NCBI GenBank assembly: GCA_947085425.1
Contig: CAMTWK010000032.1
Coordinates: forward strand, 1-57,347
DNA from: UKL13-2 sp947085425
Lineage (GTDB): Bacteria > Pseudomonadota > Gammaproteobacteria > Burkholderiales > Usitatibacteraceae
Length of the DNA: 57,347 nucleotides
Direction: 5' to 3'
Shown piece by piece: positions 33,696-42,540 of this stretch. The position numbers and the translations under genes were made by a program. The stretch's first letter is position 1. Each line of letters begins with the position of its first letter. The notes under the pieces are model-generated. The model saw only the letters and a program-made list of their open reading frames with translations. It ran no database searches and was not told the DNA's origin.

Positions 33696-34391
33696 TTATT
33701 CCTTGGCGGACATGGGTGCGGTTTTTTCAGTTGTTGCCCGGGCGACCGGCGTAACAGTGACCGATAACGATTGGATCAGCATATCGGTATGTGCCGCCAA
33801 ATACGTTTCAGGATCAATATGTTTGCCACCACACAAATCAAACGAATGGCGCCATAACATCAACATCACCACCGGTGCGGCGCAAATTCGCGGCACATGG
33901 GTCATATCTATTGGTCGAAATTCACCCGCCTTGATGCCGCGTTCGATTGCATAAACAAACAAACCCATACCCCGGGTGATGACTTCATCGTGATAAAACA
34001 TCGCCAACTCTGGAAAATTTCCAGCTTCCGACATCATCAACTTTGTGATACCGCCCAACTTGGTGGCTCCGACCTGTGCCCACCATTGGCCGACCAGATC
34101 GCGCAATAATTCGGCGGAACTGCCCTCAAAGGCACGCATGAAGACCTCATATTCTGCGATCCTTGATACAATGCCTTCTTGAATGACGGTTTTGAACAGC
34201 GCTTCTTTGCTGTCAAAATATAAATATAAAGTACCCTTGGATACGCCGGCAAGTTTGGCAACGTCATCTAAACGGGTCGCCGAAAATCCGCGCTCGATGA
34301 ACAAATCCAGCGCCGCCGACGCGAGCTCACCAGGCCGCGCATCTTTGCGGCGTTCCCAGCGTGGTTCAATAATTTTTGCCAGTGCGGACAT
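33696..34391 (-). CDS. TetR/AcrR-family regulator
   Basis: The start at 34391 (MSALAKIIEPRWERRK) gives 231 residues. The helix-turn-helix is at ~22-68 (ALDLFIERGFSATRLDDVAKLAGVSKGTLYLYFDSKEALF), and the ligand-binding domain continues to ~205 with a long tail. A perfect palindrome lies 20 bases upstream and is its likely operator. The gene lies directly after the ABC exporter operon and before pcm, all on the minus strand. Regulation of that exporter or of tolC is possible but unproven. Confidence 0.9.
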   Translation of the reverse strand: MSALAKIIEPRWERRKDARPGELASAALDLFIERGFSATRLDDVAKLAGVSKGTLYLYFDSKEALFKTVIQEGIVSRIAEYEVFMRAFEGSSAELLRDLVGQWWAQVGATKLGGITKLMMSEAGNFPELAMFYHDEVITRGMGLFVYAIERGIKAGEFRPIDMTHVPRICAAPVVMLMLWRHSFDLCGGKHIDPETYLAAHTDMLIQSLSVTVTPVARATTEKTAPMSAKE

Positions 34392-34410
34392 AATTAAATA
34401 GGTGGCGACG

Positions 34411-34438
34411 ATCTTAATGACCATTAAGTCATTAAGAT
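34411..34438. promoter_or_regulatory. Perfect 11-6-11 palindrome upstream of the TetR gene
   Basis: ATCTTAATGAC (34411-34421) and GTCATTAAGAT (34428-34438) are exact reverse complements with CATTAA between them. Size and position are right for a TetR-dimer operator controlling its own gene. Confidence 0.65.
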
Positions 34439-34505
34439 ACGCTCATTTGGCAAATTCGTCAACCGCATCATAGGTGGCACGCCGCAAAAAAACAGACAGT
34501 ACCCT

Positions 34506-35642
34506 TCAGTCCAGTGTCTGCCGATAACGCATCATTGCGATGCCGCCGGCGACCACCATAAACATCATGATCGGCCACAATTCCGGAACAATTTCCGCAA
34601 AGCCATTGCCTTTGAGTAATACGCCGCGAACGATGCGCAGAAAATGCGTAAGCGGCAACACCTCACCAATCACCTGCGCCCATTGCGGCATGCCGCGAAA
34701 GGGAAACATGAAACCGGTCAACAGCATGGACGGCAGAAAAAAGAAAAACGTCAGCTGCATGGCCTGCAACTGGTTTCTGGCGATGGTTGAAAAGGTAAAC
34801 CCAACAGCCAGATTAGCGGCAATAAAAATAATCAACGCGAACGACAGCAAGATCAGACTGCCGACCATCGGCACACCAAATATCAACTTCGCCGCAATCA
34901 ATATCAGCGCCACCTGAATATAACCAACGATGATAAACGGGGCGATTTTGCCGGCCATCACTTCAATTGGCCGCACCGGCGTGGCCAGTAAGCTTTCCAT
35001 GGTGCCACGCTCCCGCTCCCGGGTCATCGCCAACGCCGTCATCATCACCATGGTCATTGTTAAAATCACGCCCATCAGTCCGGGCACGATGTTGTAGCGC
35101 GTCACGCCTTCCGGGTTATAACGGCGCTGCACCCGTAAATCAACCGCCGCTTCGGTCGATTTCAGTACCCGCAAGGGCCCGGTCAACTCCCGGTCGACGG
35201 CTTGTCTGACAACTTGGCTCGCCACTGCCAGCGCGTTGCCGGTGGCCGATGGGTCGGTTGCATCGGCTGCCAATAACAACTGTGGCCGTTCGCCGCGTTG
35301 CAATTTTGCTGAAAAATCTCCCGGCACCACCAACACAAACTGCACCGTGCCCAATTTCAACAATTGATCCGCCTCCGCTTCGCTGCTCGCACGATGGGTA
35401 AATTTGAAATACTGGGAATTTTCCATGGAACGCACTATCGACCGTGAAAACGGGCTTTCATCGTATACCACCAACGCCGCAGGCAAACCCTTCGGATCGG
35501 TATTAATGGCAAACCCAAACAGTACTAATTGAACAATCGGAATGCCAACGATCATGCCGAACGTCAACCGGTCACGTTTCATTTGTACAAATTCTTTGAG
35601 CAACACCGCCACAAAACGCCGCCAGGACAAGGGTGTTGTCAT
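34506..35642 (-). CDS. ABC-2 type exporter permease (YbhR/YhhJ-like)
   Basis: The 378-residue protein has one N-terminal membrane helix, a periplasmic domain of ~140 residues and five C-terminal helices. The motif ALAMTRERERGTMESLLATPVRPIEVMAGKI is typical of ABC-2 drug-export permeases. It is the last gene of the TetR-HlyD-ABC operon and overlaps the ATPase gene by four bases. Only one permease gene is present, whereas E. coli ybhFSR has two, so it may work as a homodimer. Confidence 0.9.
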   Translation of the reverse strand: MTTPLSWRRFVAVLLKEFVQMKRDRLTFGMIVGIPIVQLVLFGFAINTDPKGLPAALVVYDESPFSRSIVRSMENSQYFKFTHRASSEAEADQLLKLGTVQFVLVVPGDFSAKLQRGERPQLLLAADATDPSATGNALAVASQVVRQAVDRELTGPLRVLKSTEAAVDLRVQRRYNPEGVTRYNIVPGLMGVILTMTMVMMTALAMTRERERGTMESLLATPVRPIEVMAGKIAPFIIVGYIQVALILIAAKLIFGVPMVGSLILLSFALIIFIAANLAVGFTFSTIARNQLQAMQLTFFFFLPSMLLTGFMFPFRGMPQWAQVIGEVLPLTHFLRIVRGVLLKGNGFAEIVPELWPIMMFMVVAGGIAMMRYRQTLD

Positions 35643-36616
35643 TGCAATCTGTCCTTGACAGTGTTCATCAGTCCAATAAACACATCCTCCAACGTCGGTT
35701 CAATTTTTTGCCATTGATACTCGGTACCGGCCATGAACGGCGCCAATGAGTCGGCCATCAGCGCCGCATTGGCACCGCTGATATGGAGCGTCTCACCGAA
35801 CGGCACCACCATATCGACACCGGGCGCGCTGCGCAGCGACTGCGCCAATGCGGATAAATTTTTGCCGCTTGCCGACCAAGTGGTCAAACCGGATTTCCGA
35901 ATCAATTCGGCGGCGGTGCCGGTGGCCAACAATTTTCCAAAGGCAATGTAGGCGAGCGCATGGCAACGTTCAGCCTCATCCATGTAGTGCGTCGACACCA
36001 AGACGGTTAAACCATCGGCGGCTAAGTTGTGGATGTGATCCCAAAATTCCCGTCGCGCCTTCGGGTCCACCCCGGCCGTGGGCTCATCTAGTAATAATAG
36101 TTTTGGTTTATGCAATAAACACGCCGCCAACGCCAGACGTTGTTTCCACCCGCCGGAGAGGGTGCCGGCCAATTGATCACGCCACCTCACCAAACCCAAC
36201 GATGCCAACGCCGAATTCACCGCGGATTGACGATCGGGGACCCCATACACCCTGGCGATGAAATCAAGATTTTCGGCGAGTGACAAATCTTCGTAAAGTG
36301 AAAATTTCTGCGTCATGTAACCAACCTGCGGCTTGATCAACAGTGCTTCACTGCGGATATCAAAACCAAGACAGTGACCCTCGCCGGCGTCGGCTGTCAA
36401 TAATCCACAGAGCATGCGAATAGTGGTGGTTTTGCCACTGCCATTGGGCCCCAGAAAGCCATAAATTTGTCCACGATTGACACGAATGGCAAAGTCATCC
36501 ACCACAGCACGATTGCCGTATTTTTTGGTCAAGCCGCGGACATCAATAATGGCTTCCCCGCTGCGTGGGTCTGACGGTGGGTGTGACTGCGTTCGGACGG
36601 CCGGCGTGATAGTCAT
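35639..36616 (-). CDS. ABC exporter ATP-binding protein (YbhF-like)
   Basis: The start at 36616 (MTITPAVRTQ) follows the HlyD stop by two bases and gives 325 residues; the longer frame runs into hlyD. Motifs: Walker A GPNGSGKT, Q-loop YMTQKFSLYEDLS, signature LSGGWKQRLALA and Walker B LLLLDEPTAGVD. There is one nucleotide-binding domain, unlike the double-domain YbhF. With the permease and the HlyD-type adaptor it would export a drug or other amphiphile. Confidence 0.92.
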   Translation of the reverse strand: MTITPAVRTQSHPPSDPRSGEAIIDVRGLTKKYGNRAVVDDFAIRVNRGQIYGFLGPNGSGKTTTIRMLCGLLTADAGEGHCLGFDIRSEALLIKPQVGYMTQKFSLYEDLSLAENLDFIARVYGVPDRQSAVNSALASLGLVRWRDQLAGTLSGGWKQRLALAACLLHKPKLLLLDEPTAGVDPKARREFWDHIHNLAADGLTVLVSTHYMDEAERCHALAYIAFGKLLATGTAAELIRKSGLTTWSASGKNLSALAQSLRSAPGVDMVVPFGETLHISGANAALMADSLAPFMAGTEYQWQKIEPTLEDVFIGLMNTVKDRLQ

Positions 36617-36618
36617 GG

Positions 36619-37578
36619 TTACAGCCGGATTTGCACCGGCTGACCGGGATGAAGATGAACGGCATCTGCCGCGGTCGGCCTCGCTTCGATTAAAAACACC
36701 AACGTGGCGCGGTTTTCCTTGCTGTAAATAAGTGGCGATGTGTATTCCGCTTGTGGCGCCACATAACTTATTTTGGCGACGATGGCGGCACAACCGTCAC
36801 AACTCACCCGCACCTCCTGACCAATGCGAATTGATGCCAATTGTTTTTCCGCCACAAAAAACTTCAGCTTGATATTTTCCGGCGGCAATATTGCCACCAC
36901 CGGCATGCCAGCCTGCACCCACTCCCCGACCGTATACAAGGTTTCCGTGACCAGTCCGGCGCGTGGTGCACGTTTTGTCTTTTGGTCAAGCTTCCAATCG
37001 GCCTGCGCCAGCTGTTCGCGGATGGCCTTGACTTCTGCAGCGGCAGCGGCGATTTCATCGGAGCGTCCGGCGAGGTTCGCAATTTTGAGTTGCGCGTTAA
37101 TCTCTGCCACCTGCAACCGGGCGGTTTCCAACGCCGCGCGTGATTCATCGAGCTTCGCCGGCGATAAAAATTTTGATGCCACCAAATTTTCGACGCGTTT
37201 ATATTCAACCTGCACCAGTTTGAGCGCGACCTCGGCTTTGGACAGTTGCGCACGGACGGCGGCGACTTCATCTGCACGCCGTCCCTTTTTCAGATTCGCC
37301 AGCCGCGCCTCGGCTTGGGTGACTCTGGCATTGACCTCTTGGCGAATCGCGCGTTCGTTGTCCTGCTCCAGCGCATACAACGGCGCGTCGATGGCCACTC
37401 GATCACCGCGTTTGACGTTAAGCGTCGTCAAACTTCCAGCAAAAGCCGATGCCACCCGTACATACTCGCCTTCCGCATAACCACTGAGAAAGACTTCCTT
37501 GGGTTGGCCGCATCCTGACAGTATTGTCGCCAAGACCAAGATGAAAAATGCTGTGCGTGTGGTGGAATTCGTGCTCAC
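36619..37578 (-). CDS. HlyD/YbhG-type membrane-fusion lipoprotein
   Basis: The 319-residue protein starts with GTG overlapping the TetR stop (GTGA). A lipoprotein signal is visible (FFILVLATILSGCGQ, Cys at ~23). Then come a biotinyl-lipoyl half-motif (VASAFAGSLTTLNVKRGDRV), a long alpha-helical hairpin (~70-190) and the second lipoyl half (APRAGLVTETLYTVGEWVQAG). It bridges the inner-membrane ABC pump to an outer-membrane channel such as the TolC nearby. Confidence 0.92.
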   Translation of the reverse strand: MSTNSTTRTAFFILVLATILSGCGQPKEVFLSGYAEGEYVRVASAFAGSLTTLNVKRGDRVAIDAPLYALEQDNERAIRQEVNARVTQAEARLANLKKGRRADEVAAVRAQLSKAEVALKLVQVEYKRVENLVASKFLSPAKLDESRAALETARLQVAEINAQLKIANLAGRSDEIAAAAAEVKAIREQLAQADWKLDQKTKRAPRAGLVTETLYTVGEWVQAGMPVVAILPPENIKLKFFVAEKQLASIRIGQEVRVSCDGCAAIVAKISYVAPQAEYTSPLIYSKENRATLVFLIEARPTAADAVHLHPGQPVQIRL

Positions 37579-38264
37579 TTTTGGCCTCCGGAGCTGCTTG
37601 GTGCGGCCAAACCGGCCAGCGCCATGTCCAATCGTTCCGCAATCGCAGCATCGGTAAAAATGTGTTGTTCGAATTGTTGCGCGATTGTCGTTGCCATCAG
37701 TTTGTTGTGAATTGCGGCGGTCCCGGCAAAAATCGGCGCACCAATGGCACCCATCAAAAAAACCAACGCCTGCATGACCGGGAGTTTGCGCAGCGCGCCC
37801 TCTTGTTGCGCCCGGCGCAACAACCCGGTAATCACTTGAAAATGTCGTGGCATATTGGCGTGCAGGAATTCAACGGCAACAACTTCACCGGCGAGGGCAT
37901 CCCCCATTAAATGTACGATAAGCAGTCGGTTGTCACGTCCAAATCGCGCCAAGTGAGTGATACTGGCCCGCAAATTTTCCAACGCCGATTGGTTGCTTTT
38001 TGACTTAAATTCCAGCTCGGCAAACATTTGATTGTATCGGTCGTCAAGTAGCGCCCGGATAAACGTTTCCTTGGTCTTGAAGTGATAGTGAAACATGCCA
38101 AGATTCACCCCGGCGTGTGCGGCAACCTGCCGGATCCGTAACCCACGCACACCCGATTGCGACAACAGCACTTGGCCGGAGGCGACAAGCAATTGATCAA
38201 CGTTTCGGGATGGACGCGGCATGAGGTTGGGTATCCGTTGCATGTCGTAATTTTGAGAGTGCAA
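37575..38264 (-). CDS. TetR-family regulator of the HlyD-ABC operon (YbiH/CecR-like)
   Basis: The 229-residue protein has a helix-turn-helix at ~30-72 (LRIRQVAAHAGVNLGMFHYHFKTKETFIRALL). Starts at residue 8 or 15 are also possible. It is the first gene of the operon, as ybiH (cecR) is for ybhGFSR in E. coli, and overlaps hlyD, so it probably represses its own operon. Interleaved inverted repeats lie just upstream. Confidence 0.9.
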   Translation of the reverse strand: MHSQNYDMQRIPNLMPRPSRNVDQLLVASGQVLLSQSGVRGLRIRQVAAHAGVNLGMFHYHFKTKETFIRALLDDRYNQMFAELEFKSKSNQSALENLRASITHLARFGRDNRLLIVHLMGDALAGEVVAVEFLHANMPRHFQVITGLLRRAQQEGALRKLPVMQALVFLMGAIGAPIFAGTAAIHNKLMATTIAQQFEQHIFTDAAIAERLDMALAGLAAPSSSGGQK

Positions 38265-38282
38265 CGATTACTGTACGCCCGT

Positions 38283-38315
38283 ATAATTACTCGGTCAAGT
38301 AGTAATTATTTGACC
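38283..38315. promoter_or_regulatory. Interleaved inverted repeats upstream of the TetR-HlyD-ABC operon
   Basis: ATAATTACT (38283-38291) pairs with AGTAATTAT (38301-38309), and GGTCAA (38293-38298) pairs with TTGACC (38310-38315). The overlap of two palindromes, 19 bases before the minus-strand TetR start, suggests an operator for that regulator. TTGACC/GGTCAA may also serve as promoter -35 elements. Confidence 0.55.
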
Positions 38316-38356
38316 TACGCCGTATGCCGTCCGGCCCGTATTGAAGTAACCTGTTA

Positions 38357-38445
38357 CCACGCTAGGGGTTCTCCAGTTTTTGGGAGATGAGACATTACCC
38401 TTTGAACCTGATCCGATTCACATCGGCGTAGGAAAGCGCACTTTG
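38357..38445 (+). ncRNA. TPP (THI-box) riboswitch upstream of thiC
   Basis: The conserved THI-box parts appear in order: CTAGGGGT, GAGATGAGA, then ACCCTTTGAACCTGATC, and finally CGGCGTAGGAAAGCG. These match the pyrimidine- and pyrophosphate-sensing arms. The hairpin CGCACTTTGGTGCG (38437-38450) follows and may belong to the expression platform. It lies about 40 bases before the thiC ribosome-binding site AGGAGC, so TPP would repress thiC. Confidence 0.93.
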
Positions 38446-38487
38446 GTGCGTTCCTATGCCTGCTTTTGCCACATTTAGGAGCACCAC

Positions 38488-40401
38488 ATGAACGCAGCCG
38501 TATTGGCCACCCCGCCCAGCAAATTTCTTGAATCCACCGCCACCGTTGACGAGGCGGCGGTCAAGCCGTTGCCGAACTCGCGCAAGGTTTACATCGAAGG
38601 TTCACGCGCCGACATTCGTGTGCCGATGCGTGAGATTTCGCAATCCGACACCCCGATTGCCATGTCCGCCGATGGCAAGGGCGAAAAAAATCCCGCCATT
38701 TTTGTCTATGACACCTCCGGCCCGTACACCGACCCGGATGTAAAAATTGACATTCGCTCCGGCCTGGCGCCGATGCGCGAAAAATGGATTGCGGAGCGCA
38801 ACGACACCATTTTGCTGGATGGCCCATCGTCGCAATATGGCATTGATCGTCTCAACGACAAAAAACTCGATGAACTGCGCTTTAACTTAAAACGTAAACC
38901 TCGCGTCGCCAAAGCCGGCATGAATGTGTCACAGATGCACTACGCCAAAAAGGGCATCGTCACACCCGAAATGGAATACATCGCCATTCGCGAAAACCAA
39001 AACCGCGCGTGGATGCTCGCCAATCACCCGGAAGTCATCACCCGCCAACACCCCGGCGAATCATTTGGTGCGTCCATTCAAAGCCATATGACAGCCGAGT
39101 TTGTGCGCGACGAAGTCGCCCGCGGCCGCGCCATCATTCCCGCCAACATCAACCACCCCGAGTCGGAGCCGATGATCATCGGCCGCAATTTTTTGGTGAA
39201 AATCAACGCCAACATCGGCAACTCGGCGGTATCGTCGTCGATTTACGAAGAAGTCGAAAAAATGACCTGGTCCACCCGCTGGGGCGGCGACACCGTGATG
39301 GATCTTTCCACCGGCAAACACATCCACGAAACCCGCGAGTGGATTATTCGCAATTCACCGGTGCCGATCGGTACCGTGCCAATTTATCAGGCACTCGAAA
39401 AAGTAAACGGCAAAGCCGAAGACCTGACCTGGGAAATATTCAAAGATACCCTGATCGAACAAGCCGAGCAGGGCGTGGACTATTTCACCATCCACGCTGG
39501 TGTGTTGCTGCGTTATATCCCGATGACCGCCAATCGTATGACCGGCATTGTCTCGCGTGGTGGTTCGATCATGGCCAAGTGGTGTCTGGCGCATCACAAA
39601 GAGTCGTTCCTTTACACACACTTCGAAGACATCTGCGAAATCATGAAGGCCTATGACGTTTCGTTTTCGCTTGGTGATGGCTTGCGCCCCGGCTCCGGAT
39701 TTGACGCCAACGACGAAGCCCAATTGGGCGAACTCAAAACACTCGGCGAACTCACGCAAGTGGCGTGGAAACACGACGTGCAAGTGATGATTGAAGGCCC
39801 CGGCCATGTGCCGATGCACCTCATCAAAGAGAACATGGACCTGCAATTGAAATATTGCCATGAGGCACCGTTCTACACGCTGGGGCCTTTGACAACTGAC
39901 ATCGCACCGGGTTATGACCACATCACCTCCGCCATTGGTGCGGCGATGATCGGCTGGTACGGCACGGCGATGCTTTGTTATGTCACACCCAAAGAACACT
40001 TGGGATTGCCAAACAAAAACGACGTCAAAGACGGCATCATGGCTTATAAGATTGCCGCCCACGCGGCCGACTTGGCAAAGGGCCACCCCGGCGCGCAAAT
40101 GCGCGACAACGCACTGTCAAAAGCGCGTTTCGAATTCAGATGGGACGACCAATTCAACCTCGGCCTCGACCCCGACAAAGCCAAGGAATTCCACGACGAA
40201 ACCCTGCCGCAGGAAGGCGCGAAACTCGCGCATTTTTGCTCAATGTGCGGCCCGCATTTTTGCTCGATGAAAATTTCGCAGGATGTGCGCGATTTCGCCA
40301 AGGCCGAAGGACTCAGCAATGAAGACGCGTTGAAAAAGGGCATGGAAGTGAAGGCAATTGAGTTTGTGAAGCGGGGCAGCGAGGTTTATCAAAAAGTGTA
40401 G
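38488..40401 (+). CDS. thiC: Phosphomethylpyrimidine synthase ThiC
   Basis: The 637-residue radical-SAM enzyme converts aminoimidazole ribotide to the thiamine pyrimidine HMP-P. Landmarks: MNVSQMHYAKKGIVTPEMEY, TIHAGVLLRYIP, SLGDGLRPGS, MIEGPGHVP and the C-terminal cluster ligands in CSMCGPHFCSM (CxxCxxxxC). The length is normal for the proteobacterial enzyme. It is preceded by a TPP riboswitch and AGGAGC and is not followed by other thi genes here. Confidence 0.98.
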   Translation: MNAAVLATPPSKFLESTATVDEAAVKPLPNSRKVYIEGSRADIRVPMREISQSDTPIAMSADGKGEKNPAIFVYDTSGPYTDPDVKIDIRSGLAPMREKWIAERNDTILLDGPSSQYGIDRLNDKKLDELRFNLKRKPRVAKAGMNVSQMHYAKKGIVTPEMEYIAIRENQNRAWMLANHPEVITRQHPGESFGASIQSHMTAEFVRDEVARGRAIIPANINHPESEPMIIGRNFLVKINANIGNSAVSSSIYEEVEKMTWSTRWGGDTVMDLSTGKHIHETREWIIRNSPVPIGTVPIYQALEKVNGKAEDLTWEIFKDTLIEQAEQGVDYFTIHAGVLLRYIPMTANRMTGIVSRGGSIMAKWCLAHHKESFLYTHFEDICEIMKAYDVSFSLGDGLRPGSGFDANDEAQLGELKTLGELTQVAWKHDVQVMIEGPGHVPMHLIKENMDLQLKYCHEAPFYTLGPLTTDIAPGYDHITSAIGAAMIGWYGTAMLCYVTPKEHLGLPNKNDVKDGIMAYKIAAHAADLAKGHPGAQMRDNALSKARFEFRWDDQFNLGLDPDKAKEFHDETLPQEGAKLAHFCSMCGPHFCSMKISQDVRDFAKAEGLSNEDALKKGMEVKAIEFVKRGSEVYQKV

Positions 40402-40445
40402 TTGGCATATACTTTTGCCATGAAGGTAATAAGCTGCCAGACAAA

Positions 40446-40829
40446 ATGAAATTCGACGGTTGGTTCCAAGTGCGAATGAAAGGCAGCCACCGTCAATTTC
40501 ATCATGCGACAAAATCCGGAACAGTTTCTATCGCAGGCAAGCCGAGTATTGATGTGCCACCTGGTACGCTTGCGAGCATTCTTCGTCAGGCAGGTATAAA
40601 GATGTGGGGGAGTGCCATGCAATATTTGGTGATCGTCGAAAAGGGGCGAATATCGTTCGGTGCCTATGTGCCTGACTTGCCCGGCTGCGTCGCAGTGGGA
40701 GATTCACGCGGAGAAGTGCTCAAACTCATCCATGAGGCCATCAAATTTCACATCGACGGCATGAAGGATGACGGCTTGCCGATTCCACCACCAACTTCGT
40801 ATAGCGAGTTGGTTGAGATTGCGGCGTAG
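40446..40829 (+). CDS. In-frame HicA-HicB fusion (type II toxin-antitoxin remnant or fused module)
   Basis: Residues ~1-52 match HicA: FDGWFQVRMKGSHRQFHH with the catalytic-type His15 in GSH, and VPPGTLASILRQAGIK. Residues 58-127 match HicB: MQYLVIVEKG, FGAYVPDLPGCVAVGDSRGEV and AIKFHIDGMKDDGLPIP. No stop separates them; the HicB ATG is at residue 58. The HicA N-terminus is short by ~10 residues. An ATG at 40420 in another frame reads MKVIS, so a one-base shift may have removed the original start. HicA is an mRNA interferase and HicB its inhibitor. The toxin half may be dead while the antitoxin half remains. It starts 45 bases after thiC. Confidence 0.8.
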   Translation: MKFDGWFQVRMKGSHRQFHHATKSGTVSIAGKPSIDVPPGTLASILRQAGIKMWGSAMQYLVIVEKGRISFGAYVPDLPGCVAVGDSRGEVLKLIHEAIKFHIDGMKDDGLPIPPPTSYSELVEIAA

Positions 40830-40840
40830 GTGCGCAGGGA

Positions 40841-40930
40841 AATTCGGCCACGGCCCCATTAACTCCAAGCGGACCATCGTTGAAGCTGCTCAATATTCTT
40901 GATCGCAAAGGCATTCAGGCTGTGATGTAA
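40841..40930 (+). pseudogene. C-terminal fragment of an HTH (HigA/NadS-type) antitoxin
   Basis: The frame ending at TAA 40928-40930 reads TPSGPSLKLLNILDRKGIQAVM. The PSGPSLKLLN..KG ending is characteristic of XRE-type antitoxin/regulators encoded with RelE/HigB toxins. The helix-turn-helix part is absent, and the fragment follows the HicAB stop by eleven bases. It is too short for a working gene. Confidence 0.5.
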
Positions 40931-41072
40931 GTTATCGCGCTGCGCGCTGCATTGTCGAGGGCGATAAAGTGTGTGAAGCGAGTGTGCGATATGCTGTCAA
41001 GCTGCCGATCGAGATAATTGTATTTGGTGGTAGGTAACAGGTTGGCGACGAAATCATAAAAGGGACACAAAG

Positions 41073-42419
41073 ATGCGTATCAACAAACTTCACACTCAAA
41101 TCCTGGCGCTTGTGTTTGCCATTTTCGGCACGGTGAGCACCAGCAGCATTGGCCAACCCGCCAAAACCGTCGCTGCTGCCAATCCACAAAAACCCACCAT
41201 CACCGTTTTGCATTGCGGCAATGTTTTTGATGGCAGTCGCCTCGCGCTACTGGGTGAGCATTCGATTCGCATCGAGGGCAATCGCATCGCAGCGATTCAG
41301 CGCGGGCTGGTGGTGCTGCCGGGTGCCGGTGTCATTGATCTCAAAGCCCACACCTGCCTGCCCGGTTTGATTGATCTGCATGTGCATTTGTCGATGGATT
41401 CAACCAACAACTTGTCCACCGAAATGTTGACGCTGTCGCCAACCGACTTTGCGTTGCGTGCGGTGCCCAATGCCCAGAAGACTTTGTTGGCGGGGTTTAC
41501 GTCGGTGCGTGATTTGTTGTCGCCACAAACGGTGATGCTCTCGGTGCGTAATGCGGTCAATCAGGGGCGTATCAACGGGCCGCGTATTCAGGTGGCGGGT
41601 GGAGTGGCAACCCCGGGTGGGCACATCGATATCTTTGCACCTGGTTTGCGCGCCGATCTGAGCGGCAACCCCGGGCCGGAGAAAAACATCATCACCGGCC
41701 CCGATGAGGCGGCACGAGTGGTGCGGCAGTTTTATCGTGATGGTGTTGACCTGATCAAAATTGCCTCCACCGGTGGTGTGTTGTCGTTGGGGCGCAGCGG
41801 CGATGCGCCGCAACTCACCGATGCCGAGCTCACCGCCATCGTGGCCACCGCGCGCGACTACCGCTTGCCGGTGGCTTGCCACGCACACGGTAAGGAAGGC
41901 ATGTTGCGCGCCATTCGCGCTGGCGTGACCTCGATCGAGCACGGCAGTTATCTCGATGAGGAGGTGATTGCCGCCATGAAGGAAAAGGGCACGTGGCTGG
42001 TGCCAACTATTTCCGCCGGACGCTACGTTGCCGAGACCGCCAAACCGGTGGGAAGTTTTCCGGACGTGGTGCGAATGAAGGCGCTTGCCATCGGCAATCT
42101 TATTCAAGCCGCATTTGGCCGGGCCTACAAGGGGGGCGTCAAGGTCGCGTTCGGCAGCGATACCGGGGTGTCACCCCACGGTGAAAACGCGCAAGAATTC
42201 GAATACATGGTGGAAGCCGGCATGCCGCCGCTTGAAGCATTGCGCGCGGCCACACTTTCCGCCGCAACGGTCATGGGCATGCAACAACAACTCGGCACCC
42301 TCGAAGTCAACAAGCTCGCCGACATCGTGGCGGTGCCCGGTGACCCGGCGGCGGACATTCGCCTGATGCGCAAGGTTTCATTTGTGATGAAAGACGGTGT
42401 GGTATTCAAAAAGCCCTGA
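41073..42419 (+). CDS. Exported amidohydrolase-family metal-dependent hydrolase
   Basis: The 448-residue protein has a signal peptide (~1-30) and the amidohydrolase metal motifs HVH (in GLIDLHVHLS), the lysine in DLIKIASTGGV, HAHG, IEHGSY and FGSDTG. These belong to the Xaa-Pro dipeptidase/imidazolonepropionase-like subgroup that often cleaves N-acyl or dipeptide bonds. A ribosome-binding site AAAGGGA precedes the start. It lies just before an exported M20 peptidase, suggesting a peptide-salvage role in the periplasm. The substrate is unknown. Confidence 0.88.
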   Translation: MRINKLHTQILALVFAIFGTVSTSSIGQPAKTVAAANPQKPTITVLHCGNVFDGSRLALLGEHSIRIEGNRIAAIQRGLVVLPGAGVIDLKAHTCLPGLIDLHVHLSMDSTNNLSTEMLTLSPTDFALRAVPNAQKTLLAGFTSVRDLLSPQTVMLSVRNAVNQGRINGPRIQVAGGVATPGGHIDIFAPGLRADLSGNPGPEKNIITGPDEAARVVRQFYRDGVDLIKIASTGGVLSLGRSGDAPQLTDAELTAIVATARDYRLPVACHAHGKEGMLRAIRAGVTSIEHGSYLDEEVIAAMKEKGTWLVPTISAGRYVAETAKPVGSFPDVVRMKALAIGNLIQAAFGRAYKGGVKVAFGSDTGVSPHGENAQEFEYMVEAGMPPLEALRAATLSAATVMGMQQQLGTLEVNKLADIVAVPGDPAADIRLMRKVSFVMKDGVVFKKP

Positions 42420-42540
42420 CCGGCCTGTCATTTGATTTAACCCAGGCGGCCACTGTCACGGTCATAGCCAATCCCCAACGAAAAACAGTTTCATTTTTTG
42501 GTTATATTGGATGGTGCTCCCTCCCGCAGTGAAAGCCACC

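Noticed and set aside
39355..40098. 247-codon minus-strand ORF inside thiC
   Set aside because: Antisense shadow of a conserved gene; His/Arg/Val-rich composition is typical of such shadows.
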